Positions 8,509 through 16,756 of a stretch of 64,000 nt of DNA are shown in pieces. A program made the translations under genes and the position numbers. Position 1 is the first letter of the stretch, and each line of letters opens with the position of its first letter. This DNA is from an uncultured Porphyromonadaceae bacterium (GTDB taxonomy: Bacteria > Bacteroidota > Bacteroidia > Bacteroidales > Muribaculaceae). The notes beneath the pieces are model-generated. The model did not search any database, was not told the DNA's origin, and worked only from the letters and a program-made list of their open reading frames with translations. The stretch is from positions 1-64,000 of the forward strand of contig CAMWVE010000007.1 of assembly GCA_947177685.1 (NCBI GenBank), given 5' to 3'.

Positions 8509-9624
8509 ATGCGCGAAAACAAATACATTCAGGTTCTCTGGGTTGAGGATGATCCTCTGATTACTTCTGCCTATCCTAATGAGGCAGATATGGTAGCGGG
8601 TATTGAACTTCATGCTTTTCCATGCTGGGAAGATGCAGAGACGGAACTTGAAAATAATTATGGCCGATGGGATGCCATCATCTTGGATGCCAAATGTAGG
8701 TATCGAAAAGATGATGCAGACAAGGCTGAAAAATTCCTAAGTCACGTCTTTCCGAAGATTATGACTCTTGCAGCCCGCAAAAACCGAACAATACCTTGGT
8801 ATGTTCTCTCCGGTCAAGGGGAGGATGATATTCGTGACCTCATTCCGGATACCAATGACTGGGATGCTGATTGGCTGAGGATTGCCAACCGCCGATTCTA
8901 TTCCAAGAATGGTAAAGTAACTCTTGGTGGCGTTGAAAAACACGAACGTCATGCTCTCTTCAACAGAATCAAGACCCAAGTGATCCACTATCGCCATGAG
9001 ATGCAGATTGAACACAATCTATACCCGGATGTCTTCTCTGCTATTGACCGACTTGATTTAGCCGGAGAGGTTGGATATTATCTTATGCCTCTGCTTGAAC
9101 CTATCCATTTCGAGGGCACGTCGAATGCAGACTACAATCGAAGATATGTTGACCTACGCAAGTCTCTGGAACACATCTTCCGTCATATGATTAAGATGGG
9201 ACTTCTCCCACCGATTATTGTCGGAAAGAATAAAAAGGAGAATGTCAATCTGTCATGGAGCAGTTTATTCCTTGGTGGTTCGCAACCCGAAAATCTCTCA
9301 GTTTTACCGGACAGCGAAAAGAAATTTTGGGAGAAAGTTACTCGAAACACTGAAAAACCGATATTGCCTAAGCAATTAGCAAATTGGCTCAAAGATGCTG
9401 TATTCCAAGCTGGAGGTGCCGTTCACACTTCTACAGGAGAAGAAGAAATTGCTATGAACCTTGACAACTATCTTCCGAATGTAGGTGAATCCCCTTATAT
9501 GCTTCGTTCCCTTGCAATGGGGCTATGCGATTTCATACTTTGGTATGACAACTTTGTTAAGGAGAATCCTGACGAAGAAATAAATGCCGTTAAATTCTGG
9601 ACTTTAACTGAATCAAAGTTTTGA
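8509..9624 (+). CDS. Receiver-domain (response-regulator-like) protein
   Basis: Protein of 371 residues. The first 140 or so form a receiver domain with every key residue: acidic pair Asp14/Asp15 (WVEDDP), phospho-acceptor Asp60 (IILDAK), Ser101 (VLSGQ) and Lys133 (YSKNG). The rest (about 150-371) is a largely helical domain I do not recognise. It has no visible helix-turn-helix, so output may be through protein contact rather than DNA binding. The gene follows the kinase-like fusion by 14 nt and precedes hsdM by 3 nt, so the pair is translated with the restriction subunits. I infer that phosphorylation by the upstream kinase sets the activity of the restriction complex or of the nucleases in the operon. 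Confidence 0.8.
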   Translation: MRENKYIQVLWVEDDPLITSAYPNEADMVAGIELHAFPCWEDAETELENNYGRWDAIILDAKCRYRKDDADKAEKFLSHVFPKIMTLAARKNRTIPWYVLSGQGEDDIRDLIPDTNDWDADWLRIANRRFYSKNGKVTLGGVEKHERHALFNRIKTQVIHYRHEMQIEHNLYPDVFSAIDRLDLAGEVGYYLMPLLEPIHFEGTSNADYNRRYVDLRKSLEHIFRHMIKMGLLPPIIVGKNKKENVNLSWSSLFLGGSQPENLSVLPDSEKKFWEKVTRNTEKPILPKQLANWLKDAVFQAGGAVHTSTGEEEIAMNLDNYLPNVGESPYMLRSLAMGLCDFILWYDNFVKENPDEEINAVKFWTLTESKF

Positions 9625-9627
9625 ACC

Positions 9628-11127
9628 ATGATTACAGGACAGATTAAATCGCAGATTGACCAGATATGGGAAGCCTTCTGGACGGGAGGTATTACCAATT
9701 CTATAACTCTTCTTGAACAGATGACATATCTTCTGTTTATGAAGATGCTCGATGATGCCCAGATACGTCAGGAAAGCAAGGCCTCGGCATTGGGGACACA
9801 AGTAAGTGAGCCTATGTTTGATTACGGCACTTGGCACAATCCCGACACAGACCAGGATGTGCCGATGGCTGATTTGCGCTGGAGCAATTTCAGGCATTTC
9901 GAGCCGGAAAAGATGTATTGCGTTGTAAGCCGAGATGTGTTTTCCTACATAAAGCACCTTAATCGGGGCAAGCAGTCGGCATATTCCCGGTTTATGAAGG
10001 ATGCGGTCTTTATGATTCAGAATCCTCGTACACTTGTCAAAGTTGTCGATGGTATCAGCGCACTTGATATGAACAACCGCGATGCTATGGGCGATGTCTA
10101 TGAATATGTGCTTAGCAAGATGGCCGCAAGCGGCACCAACGGACAGTTCCGCACTCCACGCCACATCATCCGTATGATGGTGGAAATGATGCAGCCCACT
10201 CTTGACGATACTATCTGTGACCCGGCAATGGGCAGCGCCGGCTTCATCGTGGAGAGTGCCAAGTATGTGCAGGAACACTATAAGAAAGAACTCGCCAAGA
10301 AGTCGGTCAAAGAGCATTTCCGCAACTCGATGTTGCACGGTTTTGATACTGATGCCACTATGCTTCGCATCGGTGCAATGAACCTGATGCTTCACGATGT
10401 TGACAACCCACAAGTAGCATGGCAGGATTCCCTCTCGGCCGACAATGCAGATACTGAGCGTTACTCGCTTATTCTTGCAAACCCGCCGTTTGCAGGAAGT
10501 CTTGATAACGATGCGGTGTCAAAGAGTTTGTTGGCTATAGCAAAGACCAAAAAAACTGAATTGCTGTTTCTTGCACTCTTTATCCGCTCGTTGCGTGTAG
10601 GAGGACGCTGTGCATCGATTGTTCCAGACGGTGTGCTGACCGGTTCATCAAAAGCCCATAAAGACCTGCGCAAAGAGCTGGTGGAGAATCAATGTCTTGA
10701 AGCCGTTATTTCAATGCCCGCAGGCGTTTTCCAGCCCTATTCGGGAGTTTCCACCGCAATCCTCATTTTCACCAAAACCAATGCAGGCGGTACTGATAAG
10801 GTGTGGTTTTACGACATGAAGGCTGACGGCTATTCGCTCGACCAAAAGCGCAATGAGGTTTCGGAAAACGATATTCCTGATATAATTACCCGCTTCCATG
10901 ACCGAAAAGCAGGAGAAATAGACCGCAAGCGCACCGATAAGTCTTTCCTTGTGCCACAAAGTGATATAATTGAAAATGGTTATGATCTCGCCTTCAATAC
11001 ATACAAAGAGACAATCCGTGAAAAGGTAAAGTTTGAGGCTACTGAATCAATCATGAACCGCCTTCACACCTCTGAGGAGGCTTTCCTCCGTGGTATGGTC
11101 GAACTCCAAAAGATGCTTGCACAATGA
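9628..11127 (+). CDS. hsdM: Type I restriction-modification DNA methyltransferase HsdM
   Basis: Protein of 499 residues, normal for HsdM. It transfers a methyl group from S-adenosylmethionine to adenine N6 in the site chosen by HsdS. The N-terminal helical domain (about 5-140) is followed by the catalytic domain: the FRTPRHI segment (175-180), motif I DPAMGSAGF (198-206), the FDTDATMLRIGAMN segment, and catalytic NPPF (285-288). Unlike the degenerate copy in the first gene of the operon, all catalytic motifs are intact. Its last codons overlap the hsdS start by 4 nt (ATGA), the usual coupling in type I operons. Confidence 0.95.
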   Translation: MITGQIKSQIDQIWEAFWTGGITNSITLLEQMTYLLFMKMLDDAQIRQESKASALGTQVSEPMFDYGTWHNPDTDQDVPMADLRWSNFRHFEPEKMYCVVSRDVFSYIKHLNRGKQSAYSRFMKDAVFMIQNPRTLVKVVDGISALDMNNRDAMGDVYEYVLSKMAASGTNGQFRTPRHIIRMMVEMMQPTLDDTICDPAMGSAGFIVESAKYVQEHYKKELAKKSVKEHFRNSMLHGFDTDATMLRIGAMNLMLHDVDNPQVAWQDSLSADNADTERYSLILANPPFAGSLDNDAVSKSLLAIAKTKKTELLFLALFIRSLRVGGRCASIVPDGVLTGSSKAHKDLRKELVENQCLEAVISMPAGVFQPYSGVSTAILIFTKTNAGGTDKVWFYDMKADGYSLDQKRNEVSENDIPDIITRFHDRKAGEIDRKRTDKSFLVPQSDIIENGYDLAFNTYKETIREKVKFEATESIMNRLHTSEEAFLRGMVELQKMLAQ

Positions 11128-12248
11128 ATCACGGCTGGGAAAAGAAACGACTCGGAGAGATTTGCAAAATTAAGACAGGTAAACTGGATGCCAATGCAAA
11201 AGTAGAGAACGGGCTATATCCTTTCTTTACATGCGATGCAAGTCCATATAGAATAGATGAATACGCTTTTGATGATGAAGCGATTTTGATATCTGGCAAT
11301 GGCTCTAACGTTGGTCATGTTCATTATTATAATGGCAAATTTAATGCTTATCAGCGCACCTATGTCCTAACTGATTTTTCTTTATTCGTTACGTCATACC
11401 TTGTGGCATACATGAAGGGATTTCTGAGACCATATATATTTGGATGTAAAAAAGGAGGGTGCATACCGTTTATAACTTTACCAATATTATCAAATTTCCT
11501 TATTCCTTGTCCTTCAGTAGAGAAGCAGAACCAAATTGTTGGTGAACTTGACAAGTTGAATGAGTTGATTGAGATAAAGCGCAATCAGCTTAAAGATTTT
11601 GACACCCTCGCCCAATCCCTCTTCTACGAAACTTTCGGCGACCCATTGGAAAATTCTAAAAAATGGAATGTCGGAACGCTGAGTGAGTATGCAAACTTTA
11701 AGAATGGTCTTAATTTCACTCCTGCTGATGATGGCCATAAGATTAAGTGTTTAGGAGTAGGTGATTTCAAATCCAACAGATATATAAAAGCTAAGAATCT
11801 ACCGGAAATAAATATCGTTGAAACTATCTCTGAAGAATACCTACTCAAAGATGGAGACATAATACTTGTTCGATCTAATGGCAATAAGGCATTGATAGGC
11901 AGGAGTATTATGTACGTATCAGATGATTCTTTGGCAACATTCAGCGGCTTTTGTATAAGATGCAGATACAATCGTGAGACACTTGCTCCGTTATTCCTTT
12001 CCTACTATCTGTCATGTAGTGCTATTCGTGAATATATAACTTCACAAGGGCGAGGATGTAATATCAGCAACCTGAATCAGAAAATACTATCAGGCATACC
12101 ACTAATACTACCTCCACTCGCTCTACAAAACGAGTTTGTGGAAAGGATTGACGCGATTGAGGAACAAAAGAGACTGATTGAATCATCAATTGCAGACTTG
12201 GAGACTTTACTCGCAAGCCGAATGGATTACTGGTTTAATGACTTATGA
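11124..12248 (+). CDS. hsdS: Type I restriction-modification specificity subunit HsdS
   Basis: Protein of 374 residues with the two-fold layout of HsdS. The first target-recognition domain (about 5-130) ends in ILSNFLIPCPSVEKQNQIV, followed by a helical spacer (DKLNELIEIKRNQLKDFD). The central LAQSLFYETFGDP segment leads to the second recognition domain (about 178-335), ending ILPPLALQNEFVERI and a last helix. It defines the bipartite DNA site of the methylase and nuclease. It overlaps hsdM and the next gene by 4 nt each. Bacteroidales hsdS genes are often shuffled by recombinases, but no second hsdS, inverted repeat or invertase is seen here. Confidence 0.93.
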   Translation: MNHGWEKKRLGEICKIKTGKLDANAKVENGLYPFFTCDASPYRIDEYAFDDEAILISGNGSNVGHVHYYNGKFNAYQRTYVLTDFSLFVTSYLVAYMKGFLRPYIFGCKKGGCIPFITLPILSNFLIPCPSVEKQNQIVGELDKLNELIEIKRNQLKDFDTLAQSLFYETFGDPLENSKKWNVGTLSEYANFKNGLNFTPADDGHKIKCLGVGDFKSNRYIKAKNLPEINIVETISEEYLLKDGDIILVRSNGNKALIGRSIMYVSDDSLATFSGFCIRCRYNRETLAPLFLSYYLSCSAIREYITSQGRGCNISNLNQKILSGIPLILPPLALQNEFVERIDAIEEQKRLIESSIADLETLLASRMDYWFNDL

Positions 12249-13411
12249 TAACTGAAGAATTAAAAAATCAAATATCGGAGGCGATTAACCATACTGGGTT
12301 CCCTTTAGAACATTACATTTGTAATGTTCTAAAGGGCCATCATTGGAATATTATATCCAACCGATACTATATCGATGATGTAAAAGGTACTGAGCGGGAA
12401 ATAGATATAATCGCGTACAAAGTGTCAAATATTGAGGATGTTGAATACATAACAACATTGGTAATTAGCTGTAAAAAGAGTGAGGAGAACAGATGGTGCT
12501 TTCTTACACGTGATATTGATGCTACAGACGGAAATATCAATTGGTCGCCACTCCATTTTTGCTCTACCGACAAAAGATTAAAATTCATTCTTGAGAGGCA
12601 AAATGATCAGCTTATTGAAAAGTATCTCAACAATAAAGCTCTTGCTCATCTATATACTTTCCAAAATCAGGTTTTTGCGTTTCAGATCCTTCAAAAATCG
12701 AAGAAAGAAAACGACAAAAAAAGAGGAGCTTTATGCGTAAAGGAGAATACAGACATGTATAATTCCATCATAACTACAATCAAAGCAATATCCTCTGAAA
12801 AAAAATCAAGATTTGAGCGATACAATAATCAGTCAAAGAGATGCTACTTATTTTATGCACTATCCATTTTTGATGGAGAAATAATCGAATCGAAATTTGA
12901 GAATGACGGTTCTCAAACTATTGATTTTGTATCTAATATAAAATATCTTAACCGACATATTGTTAATAATATCGATGATTTTTATATTGTCGACTTTACA
13001 ACAAAAGAAAATTTTAATTATCGTTTAAATCTATACGATATTCTTCATTCTGCAAATACTAAATATCTTTCTAAATTACTTAATGGGTTTTACGAAAATA
13101 TATTTCAATTTCCGGATCGTATCAATATCCTTTGGAAAGATTTTGAAGATTCGGTACGTTTTTGGGTAAGATACCATGTGGAGAAATTATTAAATGTAGA
13201 TTTAGACGCTCATAATTATAGAATATGGCATTCATATTATAATGATATTCAAACATTAACCCTTGATATTGGAGGCAATGACTCTCTATCAAAAGAACAA
13301 TGGGAGATATTAAATAACAACGAGGAATTAAAGCGGACTATAAGGACTGGTCTATTAAAATTCTTTAGATTTAGTGGTAACTTTATATTTGGTGAAACCT
13401 TACCATTTTAA
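12245..13411 (+). CDS. Predicted PD-(D/E)xK-like nuclease inside the type I operon
   Basis: Protein of 388 residues, family not recognised. The N-terminal 80 residues look like a restriction-endonuclease core: an initial helix LEHYICNVLKGHHW, then GTEREIDIIAY with Asp54, then TLVISCKKSE with Lys77. This matches the D...(D/E)xK pattern with Ser in place of the acidic residue, as in some Mrr-like enzymes. The remaining 300 residues are rich in Asn, Lys and aromatic residues and show no motif I can name. It overlaps hsdS by 4 nt and precedes hsdR by 2 nt, so it is translationally part of the system. The gene is visibly more AT-rich than hsdM and hsdR, suggesting a separate origin. Confidence 0.6.
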   Translation: MITEELKNQISEAINHTGFPLEHYICNVLKGHHWNIISNRYYIDDVKGTEREIDIIAYKVSNIEDVEYITTLVISCKKSEENRWCFLTRDIDATDGNINWSPLHFCSTDKRLKFILERQNDQLIEKYLNNKALAHLYTFQNQVFAFQILQKSKKENDKKRGALCVKENTDMYNSIITTIKAISSEKKSRFERYNNQSKRCYLFYALSIFDGEIIESKFENDGSQTIDFVSNIKYLNRHIVNNIDDFYIVDFTTKENFNYRLNLYDILHSANTKYLSKLLNGFYENIFQFPDRINILWKDFEDSVRFWVRYHVEKLLNVDLDAHNYRIWHSYYNDIQTLTLDIGGNDSLSKEQWEILNNNEELKRTIRTGLLKFFRFSGNFIFGETLPF

Positions 13412-13413
13412 TT

Positions 13414-16400
13414 ATGATGAATTTTGATTATCTAAAAGATATATCGGAGCTGTCGACACTCTATCGCTATTGTGATGCTGCCGAAAGGAATCAGTATGCC
13501 GATCCAGACGTGTCGGCGTTGAATGCCCGAAGAGCCCTCGAATGGATGACCCGCGCTATCTTCACAATGAAAGACGAGGAGATTCCGGAACGATTCTCAC
13601 TCTTCGACATGGTGACGTCGCCAGTATTTACTGAATTTGTAAATGACAACCGCCTGATGATGGCTGTGCATTATATCCGTAAGATAGGAAATGCCGGAGC
13701 ACATATTGGCGATGTGAAGCGGAAGGAATCGTTTTTTGCAGTCCTTAATCTCTATAACTTTATAGGTGGGGTATTGCTGAAACTCAGAGTACTGAATAAT
13801 CTTGCGCCATTTAACAAGGAGTTGCTCCCTAAGGCTCCGACATTGTCTGTTCCCACAAAAGATATCGACCCTGAAAAGCCAAAGGATTTTGCTGCACACG
13901 TAGAGCCGGAAGCAGTAAGTGAAGCTCCTACTATTACGCCTGCGGTATCATGGGCTAATATTTCCGAAGCTGAGACCCGCCGAAGGTTTATTGACCTGAT
14001 GTTGAGGGAAGCCGGATGGGATGTGCTTGATACCGATGGAGATGTTCAACCCGGCAAAGCCTGTATCGAAGTAGAGGTTCAGGGTATGCCCAACAACGAG
14101 GGCGTTGGCTATGCCGATTATGTGTTGTTCGGACCCGATAGGAAACCGTTGGCCGTTATCGAAGCAAAACGTACAAGTGTAAATCCTACCGCCGGAGAGC
14201 ATCAGGCGGAACTTTATGCTGATTGCCTTGAAAAGAAATATGGTATACACCCGGTGATATACTTCACGAACGGATTCAAACACTATGTGATTGACCGCCT
14301 CGGATTCCCCAAACGTGAAATTTCGGCATTCCATAGTCTTGAGGACCTGCAGGTACTTCATCACCGTCAGGGACGTGCCGACATCACCGATATGTCGGTC
14401 AAGCAAGAAATATCGGGACGCTATTATCAGATAGCCGGCATTCATGCTCTTTGCGCCCATTTCAACAAGAAACATCGTAAGGGTCTTTTGGTAATGGCCA
14501 CCGGAACAGGCAAGACTCGCACAGCAATATCACTTGTCGAGTTGCTGATGCGTGCTGGATGGGTGAAGAATACACTGTTTCTCGCTGACCGCACTTCGCT
14601 CGTGAAGCAAGCCCGCAGGGAATTTGCCAAGCATCTGCCCAATGTGGAGTGCAGCGACCTCACAGCCACGGAACACAATAAGAACGCCCGCATCCTTTTC
14701 TCCACATATCAGACAATGATAAACTATGTGGATGCCGACGTAAAGCCGTTCTCCGTCGGGCGTTTTGACCTGATTATTGTTGATGAGGCACACCGTTCCA
14801 TTTTCGACAAGTTCAAAGCCATTTTCCGCTACTTCGATGCCATGCTCGTGGGACTTACAGCTACGCCACGCGATCAGGTAAACCGTTCCACTTACGACAT
14901 CTTTGAACTGGAGCAAGGAGAACCAAACTATGCCTACGAATATCAAACAGCTGTAGATGATGGCTTCCTCACGCCTTATCGCGGTCTCAGATATGAATCA
15001 GAGATATTGAACAACGGCATCAGATATGATGAACTTTCGTCAGAAGAGCGTGAGCAGATGGAACAAATCTGGGAATGGGAAGCGTTGCAGGATGCGATAG
15101 ACCCCGAGCGCGGCCCGGAACCACGAGACATCGGAAACTCCGAGATATTCACATACGTTTACAACACCGCCACAATAGACAACATGCTCAATGAGCTTAT
15201 GTCAAAAGGGTTACGAGTAGAGAGCGGTGAGAAAATTGGGAAGACCATTATTTTCGCCATGAACCGCGAGCACGCCGAGAAGATTGTGACGCGCTTCAAT
15301 ATACTTTTTCCTCATCTTGGTCCTGACTTCTGCAAGCAGATTGACTACTCCATCAAGTACGCGCAAAATCTGATTGAGAAATTTGAGGTTCGTGGCGGTA
15401 TGCCGCAGGTGGTCGTTTCGGTCGATATGCTCGACACTGGTATTGATGTGCCCGATGTGCTGAACCTTGTATTCTTCAAACGTGTACGTTCACGTATAAA
15501 GTTCTGGCAGATGATAGGGCGAGGCACACGACTTTCGGAAGACATATTTGGTCCGGGGAAGCATAAGGAGGAATTCTACATTTTTGACTGGTGCGGAAAC
15601 TTTGATTTCTTCGGTCAAAATCCTATGGGGATTGAACCGGTGCGCACTCAGTCGCTTACCGAACGGCTTTTTGGGCTACGCGCCGACATAGCGCTGCTGC
15701 TTCAGGCCGCGCAATATCAGCAAGACGGTAGTTGGGAAAAGAAATGGCACGATGAGCTGAAAGAGTTACTGCATGGTCAGCTTATGCTGCTCAACGATAA
15801 TCATATATCCGTGAGAGAGCATTGGGAAACCGTGGCATACTATCGGAACAAAGCCAACTGGCAGGTACTTTCAGCTGTCGGCGTTGATGATATGAAGCGT
15901 GAAATTGCCCCTCTGTTGCCGACGATGGGAGGCAATGAACCTGCATTGAAGTTTGATTTGCTGTCGCTATATGTGCAACTCTCTCTGCTTGATGACTCTT
16001 TCGACGCCGATCGATATGAAGGTAAAATCACCCTTATCGCACAGGCATTAAAGAAGCTTGGCACAGTGCCACAAGTCATGGCAAAGATAAACGTAATCAA
16101 TGAGGTATTGACTCCGAACTTTTGGGAAAATAAGTCATTATCGTCTATCGAGAAAATGCGTATTGAATTGCGCGACCTGCTTCAGTTCCTTACCGGCAAC
16201 TCGGGCAGAACGTTTGATGTGAATATCGACGACGAATCATCATTCAAGGGTGAGGCAGGTGCAATTCACTCCACTATGACCTATAGGCAAAAAGTGCTCG
16301 ATTTCCTTGCAGAACACCGCGATATGCCTGTACTTCAGAAGATTCAGAACATAGAGCAGCTTACATCGCAGGATGTGGATGATCTTGAACGTATTTTCTG

Positions 16401-16746
16401 GGAGGAATTAGGCACTAAGGATGACTACGAACGATTTGTAAAACGGGAGCAACTCGATGAAAATATACCTATCGGTGGCTTTATACGCAAACTGCAAGGA
16501 GTGGACCGAAAGAAAGCCGTGGGAATCTTTACCGAGTTTATTTCTACCAATCAGCTCACTGCAGAGCAAGAAGAATACCTTGAAGGGATACTGAACTATG
16601 TATGTCAGAATGGAGACATACAGGTCGATGTATTACTTAACGAGTCACCCTTTGATGATGCCGATGAAGACAGTATTTTCCCCGGTAAATTCCACAAAGT
16701 CGGTGAATTCGTTTCTCTTCTGCACAATGCAATAACCGCTGCATGA
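13414..16746 (+). CDS. hsdR: Type I restriction endonuclease subunit HsdR
   Basis: Protein of 1110 residues, motor and nuclease of the type I complex. Residues about 1-130 form an extra N-terminal helical domain of the DUF4145 type (ARRALEWMTRAIF, HYIRKIGNAGAH). The nuclease core follows: Asp235 (GYADYVLF) and Glu250-Ala-Lys252 (AVIEAKRT), then a conserved Q-containing helix (GEHQAELYAD). The translocase carries ATGTGKT (362-368), DEAH (IIVDEAHRS), LTATPR and MIGRGTRLSEDIF. The C-terminal helical part should bind HsdM/HsdS. All catalytic motifs are present, so cleavage is expected to be active. The next gene follows after 10 nt. Confidence 0.95.
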   Translation: MMNFDYLKDISELSTLYRYCDAAERNQYADPDVSALNARRALEWMTRAIFTMKDEEIPERFSLFDMVTSPVFTEFVNDNRLMMAVHYIRKIGNAGAHIGDVKRKESFFAVLNLYNFIGGVLLKLRVLNNLAPFNKELLPKAPTLSVPTKDIDPEKPKDFAAHVEPEAVSEAPTITPAVSWANISEAETRRRFIDLMLREAGWDVLDTDGDVQPGKACIEVEVQGMPNNEGVGYADYVLFGPDRKPLAVIEAKRTSVNPTAGEHQAELYADCLEKKYGIHPVIYFTNGFKHYVIDRLGFPKREISAFHSLEDLQVLHHRQGRADITDMSVKQEISGRYYQIAGIHALCAHFNKKHRKGLLVMATGTGKTRTAISLVELLMRAGWVKNTLFLADRTSLVKQARREFAKHLPNVECSDLTATEHNKNARILFSTYQTMINYVDADVKPFSVGRFDLIIVDEAHRSIFDKFKAIFRYFDAMLVGLTATPRDQVNRSTYDIFELEQGEPNYAYEYQTAVDDGFLTPYRGLRYESEILNNGIRYDELSSEEREQMEQIWEWEALQDAIDPERGPEPRDIGNSEIFTYVYNTATIDNMLNELMSKGLRVESGEKIGKTIIFAMNREHAEKIVTRFNILFPHLGPDFCKQIDYSIKYAQNLIEKFEVRGGMPQVVVSVDMLDTGIDVPDVLNLVFFKRVRSRIKFWQMIGRGTRLSEDIFGPGKHKEEFYIFDWCGNFDFFGQNPMGIEPVRTQSLTERLFGLRADIALLLQAAQYQQDGSWEKKWHDELKELLHGQLMLLNDNHISVREHWETVAYYRNKANWQVLSAVGVDDMKREIAPLLPTMGGNEPALKFDLLSLYVQLSLLDDSFDADRYEGKITLIAQALKKLGTVPQVMAKINVINEVLTPNFWENKSLSSIEKMRIELRDLLQFLTGNSGRTFDVNIDDESSFKGEAGAIHSTMTYRQKVLDFLAEHRDMPVLQKIQNIEQLTSQDVDDLERIFWEELGTKDDYERFVKREQLDENIPIGGFIRKLQGVDRKKAVGIFTEFISTNQLTAEQEEYLEGILNYVCQNGDIQVDVLLNESPFDDADEDSIFPGKFHKVGEFVSLLHNAITAA

Positions 16747-16756
16747 TAAAATAGAT

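Noticed and set aside
9613..10413. Long minus-strand frame of 266 codons inside hsdM
   Set aside because: Antisense shadow of a clearly real gene with intact methyltransferase motifs.
11124..12248. Possible phase-variable hsdS shuffling
   Set aside because: Only one hsdS is present and no inverted repeats, silent copies or recombinase gene can be seen nearby.
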